64,000 nt of DNA from Pelomonas sp039929605 (GTDB taxonomy: Bacteria > Pseudomonadota > Gammaproteobacteria > Burkholderiales > Burkholderiaceae_C), in contig NZ_JBDSQX010000133.1 in NCBI RefSeq assembly GCF_039929605.1, positions 31,324 through 95,323 on the forward strand. The letters are read 5' to 3'. Shown in pieces: positions 32,993 through 41,977 of this stretch. Under the pieces are notes generated by a model that saw only the letters and a program-made list of their open reading frames with translations, had not been told where the DNA came from and searched no databases. Within the stretch, counting starts at the first letter, position 1, and every line of letters begins with the position of its first letter. The position numbers and the translations under genes were made by a program.

Positions 32993-34306
32993 TCAGTTGC
33001 CGGCGGCCATCAGCTCGTCGAAAGGCAGGGCCTTGTCGCTGACCTTGGCGTTGGCGAGCACGAATTCCGTGACGTTGTTCTCGACAACGACGGCTTCGAC
33101 TTCGGCCATGCGCTCGCGGTCGCTCAGGTACCAGCGCATGACTTCAGCGGGCTTCTCATAGCTCTGCGACAGCTCTTCGATGTGCGCCTGCAACTGGGCC
33201 GGCTTGGCCTGCAGGTTGTTGGAGCGCACCAGCTCGGCGACCACCAGGCCCAGGCGCACGCGGCGCTCGGCTTGCGGCTTGAAGATGTCGGCGGGGATCT
33301 CGGCCTTGTCGGCATCCTTGACGCCGCGCTTCTTCAGGTCCTCGCGGGCCTGGCCGACCATGCGTTCGGCTTCACCCTGCACCAGGGCGTTAGGCACATC
33401 GAGTTCGGAGACGGCCACCAGCGCGTCCATGACGGCGCCCTTGTTGCGGGCCAGCACACGGAACTTCACTTCGCGCTCAAGGTTCTTCTTGATGTCGGCG
33501 CGCAGGGCTTCGACGGAAGCGTCCTTGATGCCCAGGGCCTTGGCGAACGCCTCGTTCACTTCGGGCAGGTGCTGGGCTTCGATCTTCTTGACGGTGACGA
33601 GGAAGTCGGCTTCCTTGCCGGCCACGTCCTTGCCGTGATAGTCCTCGGGGAACTGCAGCGGGAAGGTCTTGCTCTCGCCGGCCTTCATGCCGCGCACGGC
33701 AGCGTCGAATGCTTCCAGCATCTGGCCTTCGCCAATCAGGAACTGGAATCCTTCGGCCTTGCCGCCCTGGAAGGGCTCGCCATCGATCTTGCCTTCGAAG
33801 TCGATGGTGACACGGTCGCCCGCCTCGGCGACGTCAGCCGCCGGGCGCTGGGCGAAGCTGCGGCGTTGCTTGCGCAGGATCTCCACGGTCTTGTCGATGG
33901 CTTCCTCGGTCACGTCGCTGGTGACGCGCTCGACTTCCGCTGCGGCCAGGTCGCCGATCTTGACTTCTGGGTAGATCTCGAAGGTGGCGTCGAAGGCCAT
34001 CTGGCCTTCAGGGGCCTGGTCCTTCTGCTCGATGCGCGGAGCACCGGCAACGCGCAGCTGGGCTTCGTTGGCGGCGGTATTGAACGCGGCGCCGAGCTTG
34101 TCGTTGACGACCTCGTATTGCACCGAATAGCCGTAGCGCTGGGCGACGACGCTCATCGGCACCTTGCCGGGGCGGAAGCCGTCGGCCTTGACGGTGCGCG
34201 CCAGCTTCTTCAGGCGAGCTTCGACTTCGCTGTTGATGTCAGTGGCCGCCACGTGCAGAGTGATGCGGCGTTCCAGCTTTTCGAGGGTTTCGACGGTGAC
34301 GGCCAT
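32993..34306 (-). CDS. tig: Trigger factor, ribosome-bound chaperone and prolyl isomerase
   Basis: The 437-residue protein meets nascent chains at the ribosome exit. The ribosome-binding N-terminal domain holds the GFRPGKVPMSVVAQRYG signature. The FKBP-type domain starts near residue 160 (AGDRVTIDFEGKIDGEPFQGGKAEGFQFLIGEGQML and FPEDYHGKDVAGKEADF). The C-terminal helical cradle follows. Length is normal. It lies 31 nt after tRNA-Leu(UAG), so both may share a transcript. Confidence 0.97.
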   Translation of the reverse strand: MAVTVETLEKLERRITLHVAATDINSEVEARLKKLARTVKADGFRPGKVPMSVVAQRYGYSVQYEVVNDKLGAAFNTAANEAQLRVAGAPRIEQKDQAPEGQMAFDATFEIYPEVKIGDLAAAEVERVTSDVTEEAIDKTVEILRKQRRSFAQRPAADVAEAGDRVTIDFEGKIDGEPFQGGKAEGFQFLIGEGQMLEAFDAAVRGMKAGESKTFPLQFPEDYHGKDVAGKEADFLVTVKKIEAQHLPEVNEAFAKALGIKDASVEALRADIKKNLEREVKFRVLARNKGAVMDALVAVSELDVPNALVQGEAERMVGQAREDLKKRGVKDADKAEIPADIFKPQAERRVRLGLVVAELVRSNNLQAKPAQLQAHIEELSQSYEKPAEVMRWYLSDRERMAEVEAVVVENNVTEFVLANAKVSDKALPFDELMAAGN

Positions 34307-34337
34307 GATGGACTCGGGAACAGTTGAAGAACAGTAG

Positions 34338-34424
34338 TGGTGCGCGGGGCCGGACTCGAACCGGCACGCCCGTGAAGGCGTCAGGACCTAAACCTGGTGC
34401 GTCTACCAATTTCGCCACCCGCGC
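34338..34424 (-). tRNA. tRNA-Leu (UAG)
   Basis: An 87-nt class II tRNA: acceptor GCGCGGG/CCCGCGC, anticodon loop TTTAGGT (anticodon UAG), long variable arm and encoded CCA. A TACAAT -10 candidate lies about 75 nt upstream (34497-34502). Confidence 0.94.
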
Positions 34425-34563
34425 GATTCTTGGGTTGGGCTGCCCCTGCACCGTTAGATGACCTGGCAACCCCGTAGGCGATTCGGCAAACCGGCGATTG
34501 TAGCGATGCCGCGCCGGCTGCCCACCGCCCCGGGGCGCGGGACGGTAAAACCCTGGAAGCCGG

Positions 34564-37500
34564 CTACGTTGGCTCGACTACTTCGGTGTCGTCGAACTCG
34601 CTGTGCATGCGGCTGTGCTCTTCTTCACGCGGGCGCACGACGCGGAACCAGGCGGCATACATGGCCGGCAGGGCCAGCAGAGTCAACACCGTGGCGACGA
34701 TGAGGCCGCCCATGATGGCCACGGCCATCGGCCCCCAGAACACGCTGCGGGACAGCGGGATCATGGCGAGCACCGCCGCCGCCGCCGTCAACACGATGGG
34801 GCGGAAGCGCCGCACGGCAGACTCGACGATGGCCGACCAGTCCGGCAAGCCACGGGCGCGGTCCTGCTCGATCTGGTCGATCAGGATGACGGAGTTGCGC
34901 ATGATCATGCCCATCAACGCGACCACGCCGAGCAGCGCAACGAAGCCGAACGGCCGGTTGAGCAGCAACAGTGCGGCGGCGACGCCGGCGATGCCGAGAG
35001 GCCCGGTCAGGAAGACCAGCATCGCGCGGCTGAAGCTCTGCAACTGCAGCATCAACAGCGTGAAGGTGATGAACAGCATGACGGGCACGCCGGCGGCGAT
35101 CGAGCGCTGGCCCTTGCTGCTTTCCTCCACCGCGCCGGCGATCTTGATGCTGTAGCCGATGGGCATCTGCTTCTGCAATTCAGCCAGCTTGGGCCAGACC
35201 TCCTTCGTCACCGTCGCGCCTTGCAGGCCTTCGGCGACGTCGCCCTGCACCGTGACGGCATACAGGCGCCCTTCACGCCACATCACGCCGGGCTCCCAGG
35301 CGAACTCGATCTTGGCGATCTGCGCCAAGGGGATGGCACGGCCGGAGGTCGTCGGCACGTAGGCGTTGGCGATGTCGGTGATGACCGAGCGCTCGTCCTC
35401 GGGCTGGCGCAGCACGATGTCGATGAGCTTGTCGGCCTCGCGGTACTGGCCGATGACGCTGCCCGACAGCAGCGTGCGTGCCGACTGCGCCAGGCTCTGG
35501 CTGGTGACGCCCAGCGCCCGCGCCTTGTCCTGGTCGATATTCAGCTTCAGCGTCTTGACGTTCTCGTTCCAGTTGTCATTGACGCCGCGCATGTTGGGGC
35601 TGGCGCGCAGGATGTCCTTGGCCTTGTCGGCCCAGTCGCGCACGATCTTGGGGTCGGCACCGGTGACACGGAACTGCACCGGATAAGACACCGGCGGCCC
35701 GTTGGGCAGCAGCTTCACGCGGCCGCGCGCCTCGGGGAACTCCTCGGCCAGCAGGGTCGGCAGGCGCTTGCGCAACTCCTCGCGTTCGGCCAGGCCCTTG
35801 GGCAGCAGGATGGACTGCGTCACGTTGGACGCCGGGAAGATCGTGTCCAGCGGCAGGTAAAAGCGCGGCACGCCAGCGCCTATCCAGCTCGTCACCGTCG
35901 CTATGCCGGGCTCCTTCAGCATGCGGGCTTCAAAACGCTTGGCCAGCGCCTCGGTCTCCTGAATCGTCGAGCCCTCGGGCAGCGAGAGGTCCACCAGCAC
36001 CTCGGGTCGGCTGGAGTCCGGGAAGAACTGCTGCTGCACCCGGCCCATGCCGAAGATGCCCAGCCCAAACACCAGCAGCGTGATGGCGATGGTCTTCCAG
36101 CGATTCTCCACGCACCAGCGCACCAGGCTGCGGAAGCGGTTGTAGAACGGCGTGTCGAAGAGTTCATGCCCCTCGCCCTCGGCCACATGTTTGGTCTTCA
36201 ACAACAGTGCGCCGAGGTAGGGCACGAAATACACCGAGACGGCCCAGGAGATGACCAGCGCAGCGGCCGTCACGGCAAAGATGGCGAAGGTGTATTCACC
36301 GGTCACCGATTTCGCCAGGCCGATGGGCAGGAAGCCCACGGCCGTGATCAGCGTGCCCGTCAGCATGGGCATGGCCGTCACGTCGTAGGCGAAGGTGGCG
36401 GCGTGCATCTTGTCGTAGCCCTCTTCGAGCTTGCGCACCATCATCTCGACCGCAATGATGGCGTCGTCCACCAGCAGGCCGAGCGCGATGATCAACGAGC
36501 CCAGCGAGATCTTGTGCAGGCCCACGCCCCAATAGAACATCGCCACGAAAGTGATGGCGAGCACCAGCGGGATGGTGATGCCGACGACGAGGCCGGGCCA
36601 GATGTCGATTCGCAGCGGCCGCGTGTGCAGGCCCAGCGCGATGAAGCTGACGGCCAACACGATGACGACGGCCTCGATGAGCACATGCACGAACTCGCTG
36701 ACCGAGGTCGTCACGGCCTTGGGCTGGTCCTGAACGCGCTCGAGCAGGATGCCGGCCGGCAGGTCGCGCTCGATGGCGTGGGTTGCCACAGCCAAGGCCT
36801 TGCCCATCGCAATGATGTCGCCGCCCTTGGCCATGGACACACCTAGCGCGAGCACATCCTTGCCCTGGTGGCGCACCTTGGTGGTGGGCGGGTCGACGTA
36901 GCCGCGCTGGATGGTGGCGATGTCACCCAGGCGCAGCTGGCTGGCCACGCCGGTCTGCGGATTGATGGCGCGGATGGGCACTTCGGCCAGCGCCTGGGCC
37001 GTCGTGAACTGACCCTGCACGCGGATCTGGAAGTTGGCGCTGCCTGCGTTCATCACGCCCGCGCCCTCGACCGCGTTCTGCGCGCCGATCTGGTTGATGA
37101 CCTGCGTGAAGTCCAGGCCCAGCTGGGCGAGGCGCTTCTGCGAGATCTCGACGAAGAGCTTCTCCGGCTGGATGCCGAAGATCTCGACCTTGGCCACGTC
37201 CTTGACCTGCAACAGCGTCTGGCGCACGCGGTCGGCGTGCTCGCGCAGCTCCTCGCGACTGAAGCCGTCAGCGGACAGCGCGTAGATGGAGCCGTAGACG
37301 TCACCGAACTCATCATTGAACAGGGGACCGATGACGCCCTGCGGCAGCGTGGCGCGCATGTCGCCAAGCTTCTTGCGCACCTGGTACCAGACGTCCGCCA
37401 CCTCCTTGGGCGGCGTGCTGTCCTTGAGCTCGAAGACGGTGATCGACTCGCCAGGCTTGGTGGACGAGCGGATCTTGTCCGCGTAGTTGACCTCCTGCAG

Positions 37501-37749
37501 CGTCTTCTCGATCTTGTCGGTGACCTGGTCGGCGATCTGCTCTGCCGTGGCGCCGGGCCAATAGGCCTGGATGACCATGACGCGGAAGGTAAACGGCGGG
37601 TCTTCGTCCTGGCCGAGCTGGAAATAGGCCGCGAAGCCCATCAGCATCAGCACCACCATCAGGTAGCGCGTCAGGGCGGGGTGCTCCAGCGCCCAGCGCG
37701 AGACGTTGAAGCCTTCGCCCAGCTCGGCCTTGTTCGGGGGGATGTTCAT
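34564..37749 (-). CDS. RND efflux pump permease
   Basis: The 1061-residue inner-membrane transporter of the AcrB superfamily exports toxic compounds by proton antiport. The N-terminus (RWALEHPALTRYLMVVLMLMGFAAYF) is the first membrane helix. The proton-relay acids are in GLLVDDAIIAVEMMVRK. In helix 10 the sequence is MIMRNSVILIDQ, with Arg where AcrB has Lys940; this is common in a non-HAE1 subgroup. ATG 37749 has GAGG upstream and replaces a longer frame starting at 37881. The adaptor gene ends 13 nt upstream. No outer-membrane channel gene is present, so TolC or an unlinked OprM must serve. Confidence 0.94.
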   Translation of the reverse strand: MNIPPNKAELGEGFNVSRWALEHPALTRYLMVVLMLMGFAAYFQLGQDEDPPFTFRVMVIQAYWPGATAEQIADQVTDKIEKTLQEVNYADKIRSSTKPGESITVFELKDSTPPKEVADVWYQVRKKLGDMRATLPQGVIGPLFNDEFGDVYGSIYALSADGFSREELREHADRVRQTLLQVKDVAKVEIFGIQPEKLFVEISQKRLAQLGLDFTQVINQIGAQNAVEGAGVMNAGSANFQIRVQGQFTTAQALAEVPIRAINPQTGVASQLRLGDIATIQRGYVDPPTTKVRHQGKDVLALGVSMAKGGDIIAMGKALAVATHAIERDLPAGILLERVQDQPKAVTTSVSEFVHVLIEAVVIVLAVSFIALGLHTRPLRIDIWPGLVVGITIPLVLAITFVAMFYWGVGLHKISLGSLIIALGLLVDDAIIAVEMMVRKLEEGYDKMHAATFAYDVTAMPMLTGTLITAVGFLPIGLAKSVTGEYTFAIFAVTAAALVISWAVSVYFVPYLGALLLKTKHVAEGEGHELFDTPFYNRFRSLVRWCVENRWKTIAITLLVFGLGIFGMGRVQQQFFPDSSRPEVLVDLSLPEGSTIQETEALAKRFEARMLKEPGIATVTSWIGAGVPRFYLPLDTIFPASNVTQSILLPKGLAEREELRKRLPTLLAEEFPEARGRVKLLPNGPPVSYPVQFRVTGADPKIVRDWADKAKDILRASPNMRGVNDNWNENVKTLKLNIDQDKARALGVTSQSLAQSARTLLSGSVIGQYREADKLIDIVLRQPEDERSVITDIANAYVPTTSGRAIPLAQIAKIEFAWEPGVMWREGRLYAVTVQGDVAEGLQGATVTKEVWPKLAELQKQMPIGYSIKIAGAVEESSKGQRSIAAGVPVMLFITFTLLMLQLQSFSRAMLVFLTGPLGIAGVAAALLLLNRPFGFVALLGVVALMGMIMRNSVILIDQIEQDRARGLPDWSAIVESAVRRFRPIVLTAAAAVLAMIPLSRSVFWGPMAVAIMGGLIVATVLTLLALPAMYAAWFRVVRPREEEHSRMHSEFDDTEVVEPT

Positions 37750-37762
37750 GCGTAGCCTCGGC

Positions 37763-38893
37763 TCAGCGGGAGGCCGCAGGGGCAGGCACGGTAGCGGTCG
37801 TGCGCGGTGGCACGTAGCGCTTGACCTTCTGCCCGGGCGCCAGCACGTGCACGCCGGCGACGACGACCTCCTGGCCAGCACTCAGCCCGCCGGCAATGAC
37901 GACGGCGTTGCCGTCTGCGCCACCCACTTGCACGGGCACCGGCTTGACCGTCATCGACGGGCCGTCGAGCACCCAGACCGAGGTCTTGCCTGCCTGCTGA
38001 AGCACGGCCGACAGCGGCAGCTTGATAACACCGTCCGTCTCCGGCAGATCCAGCTCGACGGTGGCGGACTGGCCGAGCTTCACGTCCAGCTTGCCGGAAT
38101 CGGCCTTGATCAGGAAGGTGCGAGTGACCGGGTCGGCTGCGGCGGACACCTCGCGCAACGTCAGCGGATACGTCTTGTCGCTGCCCCACAGCCGCACCTT
38201 CAGCGCGCCGGCTCGGCCAGCCGCCGCCTTCAAGCGGCCGATCTGGTCCTCAGGCACCGAGAAAACGATGTCTCGCGGGCCGGCCATCGCAATTCGCACG
38301 ACCGGCGTGCCTGCGGCCAGCACCTGGCCAGGTTCGGCGTCGACGCCCGTGACGACGCCTGCGCCATCGGCCACCAACTGCGCGTAGCCGGATTGATTGC
38401 CCTGCACGTCGGCCTGTGCCTTGGCCTGATCGAGTTGCGCCTGCGAAGCCTTGAAGGCGGAGTCACGCCGCTCCAGTTCGGCCGCGCTGATGAAGCCCTG
38501 ACGCTGCAGATCGACGAAGCGCTTGTAGTCGGCCCCCATCTGGTCGCGATTCGTGCGCGCAGCGGCAACACCGGCTGCGGCGGCCACTTCGGCCAGCTTC
38601 AGGTCCTGCCCGTCGATGCGGGCCAGCACCTGGCCTGCCTTGACCGTGTCGCCCAGGTTGACCGAGCGGCTCAGCAGCTTGCCGTTGACGCGGAAGGACA
38701 GGCGCGACTCGGTGCGAGGCTTCACCTCGGCCGCATACTCATGGCTGGCGCTCGCGACGCCCGCGCTAACGAGCTGGGTGCGCACGGCCCGCACCGGCTC
38801 GGGAGCGGCAGCTTGCTTGCTGCATCCCGACATCAGGGCCGTAAGCAGTACCAGCCCCAGCAGGGACGGCGCGAGACGCGAGAGATGGGGCAT
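37763..38893 (-). CDS. RND efflux periplasmic adaptor lipoprotein
   Basis: The 376-residue membrane-fusion protein bridges the pump to the outer-membrane channel. It begins with a lipoprotein signal (LVLLTALMSGCSK, lipid attachment at the Cys). The barrel-sandwich/biotinyl-like segments (GKLLSRSVNLGDTVKAGQVLARIDGQDLK and GAGVVTGVDAEPGQVLAAGTPVVRIA) flank a coiled-coil hairpin. ATG 38893 has GAGGT 4 nt upstream. It is the first gene of the pump operon and sits behind the promoter/operator at 38930-38979. Confidence 0.93.
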   Translation of the reverse strand: MPHLSRLAPSLLGLVLLTALMSGCSKQAAAPEPVRAVRTQLVSAGVASASHEYAAEVKPRTESRLSFRVNGKLLSRSVNLGDTVKAGQVLARIDGQDLKLAEVAAAAGVAAARTNRDQMGADYKRFVDLQRQGFISAAELERRDSAFKASQAQLDQAKAQADVQGNQSGYAQLVADGAGVVTGVDAEPGQVLAAGTPVVRIAMAGPRDIVFSVPEDQIGRLKAAAGRAGALKVRLWGSDKTYPLTLREVSAAADPVTRTFLIKADSGKLDVKLGQSATVELDLPETDGVIKLPLSAVLQQAGKTSVWVLDGPSMTVKPVPVQVGGADGNAVVIAGGLSAGQEVVVAGVHVLAPGQKVKRYVPPRTTATVPAPAASR

Positions 38894-38929
38894 GCAGACC
38901 TCGGCAGAGTGAGCGGCCGGCCCCAAACT

Positions 38930-38979
38930 TTAATGACCGGCGGGTCAGTAATGTATTCAGGCCTGGTGACAACTGTCAA
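38930..38979 (-). promoter_or_regulatory. Promoter and palindromic operator of the RND operon
   Basis: On the minus strand a consensus TTGACA (38979-38974) is followed after 17 nt by ATACAT (38956-38951). A 22-nt inverted repeat, TTACTGACC-CGCC-GGTCATTAA with one mismatch per arm, occupies 38951-38930 and abuts the -10. This is the classic position for repression by a TetR-family regulator, but none is encoded nearby. Confidence 0.65.
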
Positions 38980-39010
38980 ACCTCATTGACAACTCGGGCA
39001 TCAAGAACGG

Positions 39011-39835
39011 ATGAGCGTCGAACACTACGAAAACTTTCCTGTCGCGTCGGTGCTGTGCCCGCCGGCGCTGCGGCCGGCGGTGGTGGCCATCTACCACTTC
39101 GCCCGCACGGCGGACGACCTCGCGGACGAAGGTGATGTGACGACGGCAGAGCGGGTTCAGGCGCTGCGCGACTACCGTGCGGACCTCGCCGCCGTCGCCG
39201 CCGACCAGGCGCCCTCCGCCCGATGGCCCCAGGTCTTCTTGCCACTGCGGCGCGAACTTCACCGCCTGCAGCCCCCCCTGCTGCATGACCTGCTCGACGC
39301 CTTCGAGCAGGACCTGACCCCGCCGCGCTACCGCGACCGGGCGCACCTGCTGGACTACTGCCGGCGCTCGGCCAACCCGGTCGGGCGGCTGCTACTGGGC
39401 TTGTACGGCGTGAACGACGCGGCCTCGCTGCGCCGCTCGGACGCGATCTGCTCGGCGCTGCAGCTCATCAACTTCTGGCAGGACTTCACCCGCGACGGGC
39501 CCAACGCCCGGCTCTACGTGCCGCAAGCCGACCTGGAGCGCCACGGCGTGTCGGCCGACGAGGTGCTGGCCTGCCAGGACAGCGCGGCCGCCCGCACACT
39601 GATTCGCGATCTTTGCAACTGGGCGCGCGAGCTGATGCTCGAAGGCGCGCCGCTGGCCCTGACGCTGCGCGGTCGGGCAGGATTGGAGCTGCGCCTGGTC
39701 GTGCAGGGCGGCCTGCTCATCCTCGACAAGATCACCGCCGGCGGCCACGACAGCCTGCTGCGCCGCCCGGCCGTCACGGCGGGAGATGTCCCGCGCCTGG
39801 CCTGGCGTGCGCTGACAATGCGCGCCACATCCTGA
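39011..39835 (+). CDS. hpnC: Hydroxysqualene synthase HpnC
   Basis: The 274-residue squalene/phytoene synthase-family protein is the HpnC type, which converts presqualene diphosphate to hydroxysqualene. Acidic motifs are DDLADE (residues 35-40) and INFWQDFTRD near residue 155; YCRRSANPVGRLLL is also typical. It starts the plus-strand hpnCDE operon, divergent from the RND pump. The three-gene path to squalene uses hpnD, hpnC and hpnE. The cyclase (shc) is not in this window. Confidence 0.92.
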   Translation: MSVEHYENFPVASVLCPPALRPAVVAIYHFARTADDLADEGDVTTAERVQALRDYRADLAAVAADQAPSARWPQVFLPLRRELHRLQPPLLHDLLDAFEQDLTPPRYRDRAHLLDYCRRSANPVGRLLLGLYGVNDAASLRRSDAICSALQLINFWQDFTRDGPNARLYVPQADLERHGVSADEVLACQDSAAARTLIRDLCNWARELMLEGAPLALTLRGRAGLELRLVVQGGLLILDKITAGGHDSLLRRPAVTAGDVPRLAWRALTMRATS

Positions 39836-39845
39836 GCCCCGATTC

Positions 39846-40694
39846 GTGACTCCCGAGCAATACGTCCAAGAAAAAGCCGCCGCCAGCGGCTCCAGCTTCT
39901 ACTACGCCTTCCTCTTCCTGCCGCCACCGCGCCGCGCGGCGATCACGGCCTTCTACGCCTTCTGCCGCGAGGTGGACGACGTCGTCGACGAGACGCAGGA
40001 CGCGGGTGTGGCCGCGACCAAGCTGGCCTGGTGGCGCAAGGAGGCGGCCAGTGCCTTCGCCGGCCAACCCAGCCACCCGGCCATGAAGGCGCTGATGCCG
40101 CACACCGCAACCTACGACATCCGGCTGGAGCACCTGCTCGCCGTCATTGAAGGCTGCGAGATGGACCTGCAGCAGACGCGCTATCTCGACTTTCCCGGCC
40201 TGCAGCGCTACTGCCACCTGGTGGCCGGCGTCGTCGGCGAAGTCGCCAGCGGCATCTTCGGCCGCACCGAGCCGCAGACCATTGAGTACGCCCACAAGCT
40301 GGGCCTGGCGATGCAGCTGACCAACATCATTCGCGACGTCGGCGACGACGCGCGACGCGGCCGCATCTACCTGCCGGTGAACGAGTTGCAGCAGTTCGGC
40401 GTCAAGGCCAGCGACATCCTGCTGCGCAGCAAGCCCTGGGGCTACTCGGACCGCTTCACGGCGCTGATGAAGTTCCAGGCCGAGCGCGCGCATCGCATCT
40501 ACGACGAGGCCGTCGCCCTGCTGCCCGAGACCGACCGCAGCGCGCAAAAGCCCGGGCTGATGATGGCCAATATCTACCGAGCGTTGCTGGTGGAGATCGA
40601 GCGCGAGAACTTCCAGGTGCTGCACCAGCGCATCGCGCTGACGCCGCTGCGCAAGCTCTGGATCGCGATGAAGACGAACTGGCGAGGGCGGTGA
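39846..40694 (+). CDS. hpnD: Presqualene diphosphate synthase HpnD
   Basis: The 282-residue enzyme condenses two farnesyl diphosphates to presqualene diphosphate. REVDDVVDE (Asp44, Asp45, Asp48) and IIRDVGDDARRGRIYLP are the two Asp-rich metal sites, and the N-terminal KAAASGSSFYYAFLFLPP is diagnostic of HpnD. It starts at GTG 39846, 10 nt after hpnC, and its stop overlaps the hpnE start (4 nt). Confidence 0.93.
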   Translation: MTPEQYVQEKAAASGSSFYYAFLFLPPPRRAAITAFYAFCREVDDVVDETQDAGVAATKLAWWRKEAASAFAGQPSHPAMKALMPHTATYDIRLEHLLAVIEGCEMDLQQTRYLDFPGLQRYCHLVAGVVGEVASGIFGRTEPQTIEYAHKLGLAMQLTNIIRDVGDDARRGRIYLPVNELQQFGVKASDILLRSKPWGYSDRFTALMKFQAERAHRIYDEAVALLPETDRSAQKPGLMMANIYRALLVEIERENFQVLHQRIALTPLRKLWIAMKTNWRGR

Positions 40695-41977
40695 AGGCGG
40701 CCGTCGTCGGCGGCGGCTGGGCCGGCATCGCGGCGGCGGTTGCGCTGGCGGATGCGGGCCACGACATCGCCGTGTTCGAGATGGCACCGCAGCTAGGCGG
40801 CCGGGCGCGCAGCGTCGCGGGAGAGCCGCCCTACGACAACGGCCAGCACATCCTTATCGGCGCCTATCGCGACAGCCTCACGCTGATGCGTCGCCTGGGT
40901 GTCGCCCCCGAACAGGTGCTGAAACGCCTGCCGCTGGCCCTGCCCTACCCCGCCGAGCCCGGGCTGCGCCTGCCGCCGGGACCGCCGCTGATCGCCTTCG
41001 CGCGCGGCGTGCTGGCCAACAGTGGCTGGCCCTTGAGCGCGCGGTTCGGACTGCTGGCAGCGGCCGGCGGCTGGCTCGCACGCGGCTTCCGCTGTGGCGC
41101 GAGCCTCAGCGTCGCCGAACTGTGCGCCGGCCTGCCCGTCGTCGTGAAGCGCGACCTCGTCGAGCCGCTGTGCGTGGCCGCGCTGAACACGCCGGCATCC
41201 CAGGCCAGCGCGCGCGTCTTCCTGCGCGTGCTGAAAGACGCTCTCTTCAGCGGTGCTGGCAGCGCCGACCTTTTGCTGCCACGTCGGCCGCTGTCCGACC
41301 TGCTGGCCGGGCCTGCGACGGCGTGGTTAGGGGACCGGCTGCGCCTGGGTGCTCGCGTGAAGCAGATCGAGCCGGGCTGGCGCGTCGACGGCGAGGCCTT
41401 CGACGCCGTCGTGCTCGCCTGCACCAGCGTCGAAGCCGCGCGGCTGACCGCCGGCGTCGCGCCCGCTTGGTCCACAGTCGCCCACGGCCTGGGCTTCGAG
41501 CCCATCATCACGGTCTACCTGCACAGCACCGGCAGCGCCCTGCCCTCGCCCATGATGGCGCTGCGCGAAGGATCTGACGCACCGGCCCAGTTCGTCTTCG
41601 ACCATGGCGCACTCGGCGGCACGCCGGGGCGGTTCGCCTTCGTCGTCAGCGGGGCTGCGAGCTGGGTCGAACGCGGTGGCTGCGCCGAGGCCGTGCTGGC
41701 CCAGGCGACCCGCGAACTGCGCTGGGCCACGCCGCCCGTCATCGACAAGGTGCTGACCGAAAAACGCGCCACCTTCGCCTGCACGCCCGGTCTCGCCCGG
41801 CCTCCGGCCTTCATCGCACCGGGCCTGTGGGCGGCCGGTGACTACATCGCCGGCCCCTACCCCGCCACGCTGGAAGGCGCCGTGCGCTCGGGCCACGCCG
41901 CCGCTCAGGGCGTTGCCACGGGCGCTGGGACTGGTGCGAACGGCGCCGCCAACGGCTCGCCCACGAACACGCCCTGA
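40691..41977 (+). CDS. hpnE: Hydroxysqualene dehydroxylase HpnE (FAD-dependent)
   Basis: The 428-residue flavoprotein reduces hydroxysqualene to squalene. It opens with the dinucleotide-binding VVGGGWAGIAAAVALADAGH, followed by FEMAPQLGGRARS and DNGQHILIGAY. The C-terminal FAD segment is PGLWAAGDYIAGPYPATLEGAVRSGHAAAQ. It starts at GTG 40691, coupled to hpnD. Its last 73 nt overlap the end of the convergent gene at 41905, giving a low-complexity Gly/Ala/Asn tail. Confidence 0.93.
   Translation: MKAAVVGGGWAGIAAAVALADAGHDIAVFEMAPQLGGRARSVAGEPPYDNGQHILIGAYRDSLTLMRRLGVAPEQVLKRLPLALPYPAEPGLRLPPGPPLIAFARGVLANSGWPLSARFGLLAAAGGWLARGFRCGASLSVAELCAGLPVVVKRDLVEPLCVAALNTPASQASARVFLRVLKDALFSGAGSADLLLPRRPLSDLLAGPATAWLGDRLRLGARVKQIEPGWRVDGEAFDAVVLACTSVEAARLTAGVAPAWSTVAHGLGFEPIITVYLHSTGSALPSPMMALREGSDAPAQFVFDHGALGGTPGRFAFVVSGAASWVERGGCAEAVLAQATRELRWATPPVIDKVLTEKRATFACTPGLARPPAFIAPGLWAAGDYIAGPYPATLEGAVRSGHAAAQGVATGAGTGANGAANGSPTNTP

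Noticed and set aside
28233..34424. Heat-shock (sigma-32) promoters before lon, clpX, clpP and tig
   Set aside because: No pair of CTTGAA- and CCCCAT-like boxes at proper spacing was found by eye.
34564..37881. Longer start for the RND permease at 37881
   Set aside because: The extra 44 residues are Arg/Pro-rich shadow of the adaptor gene; ATG 37749 starts the first membrane helix.
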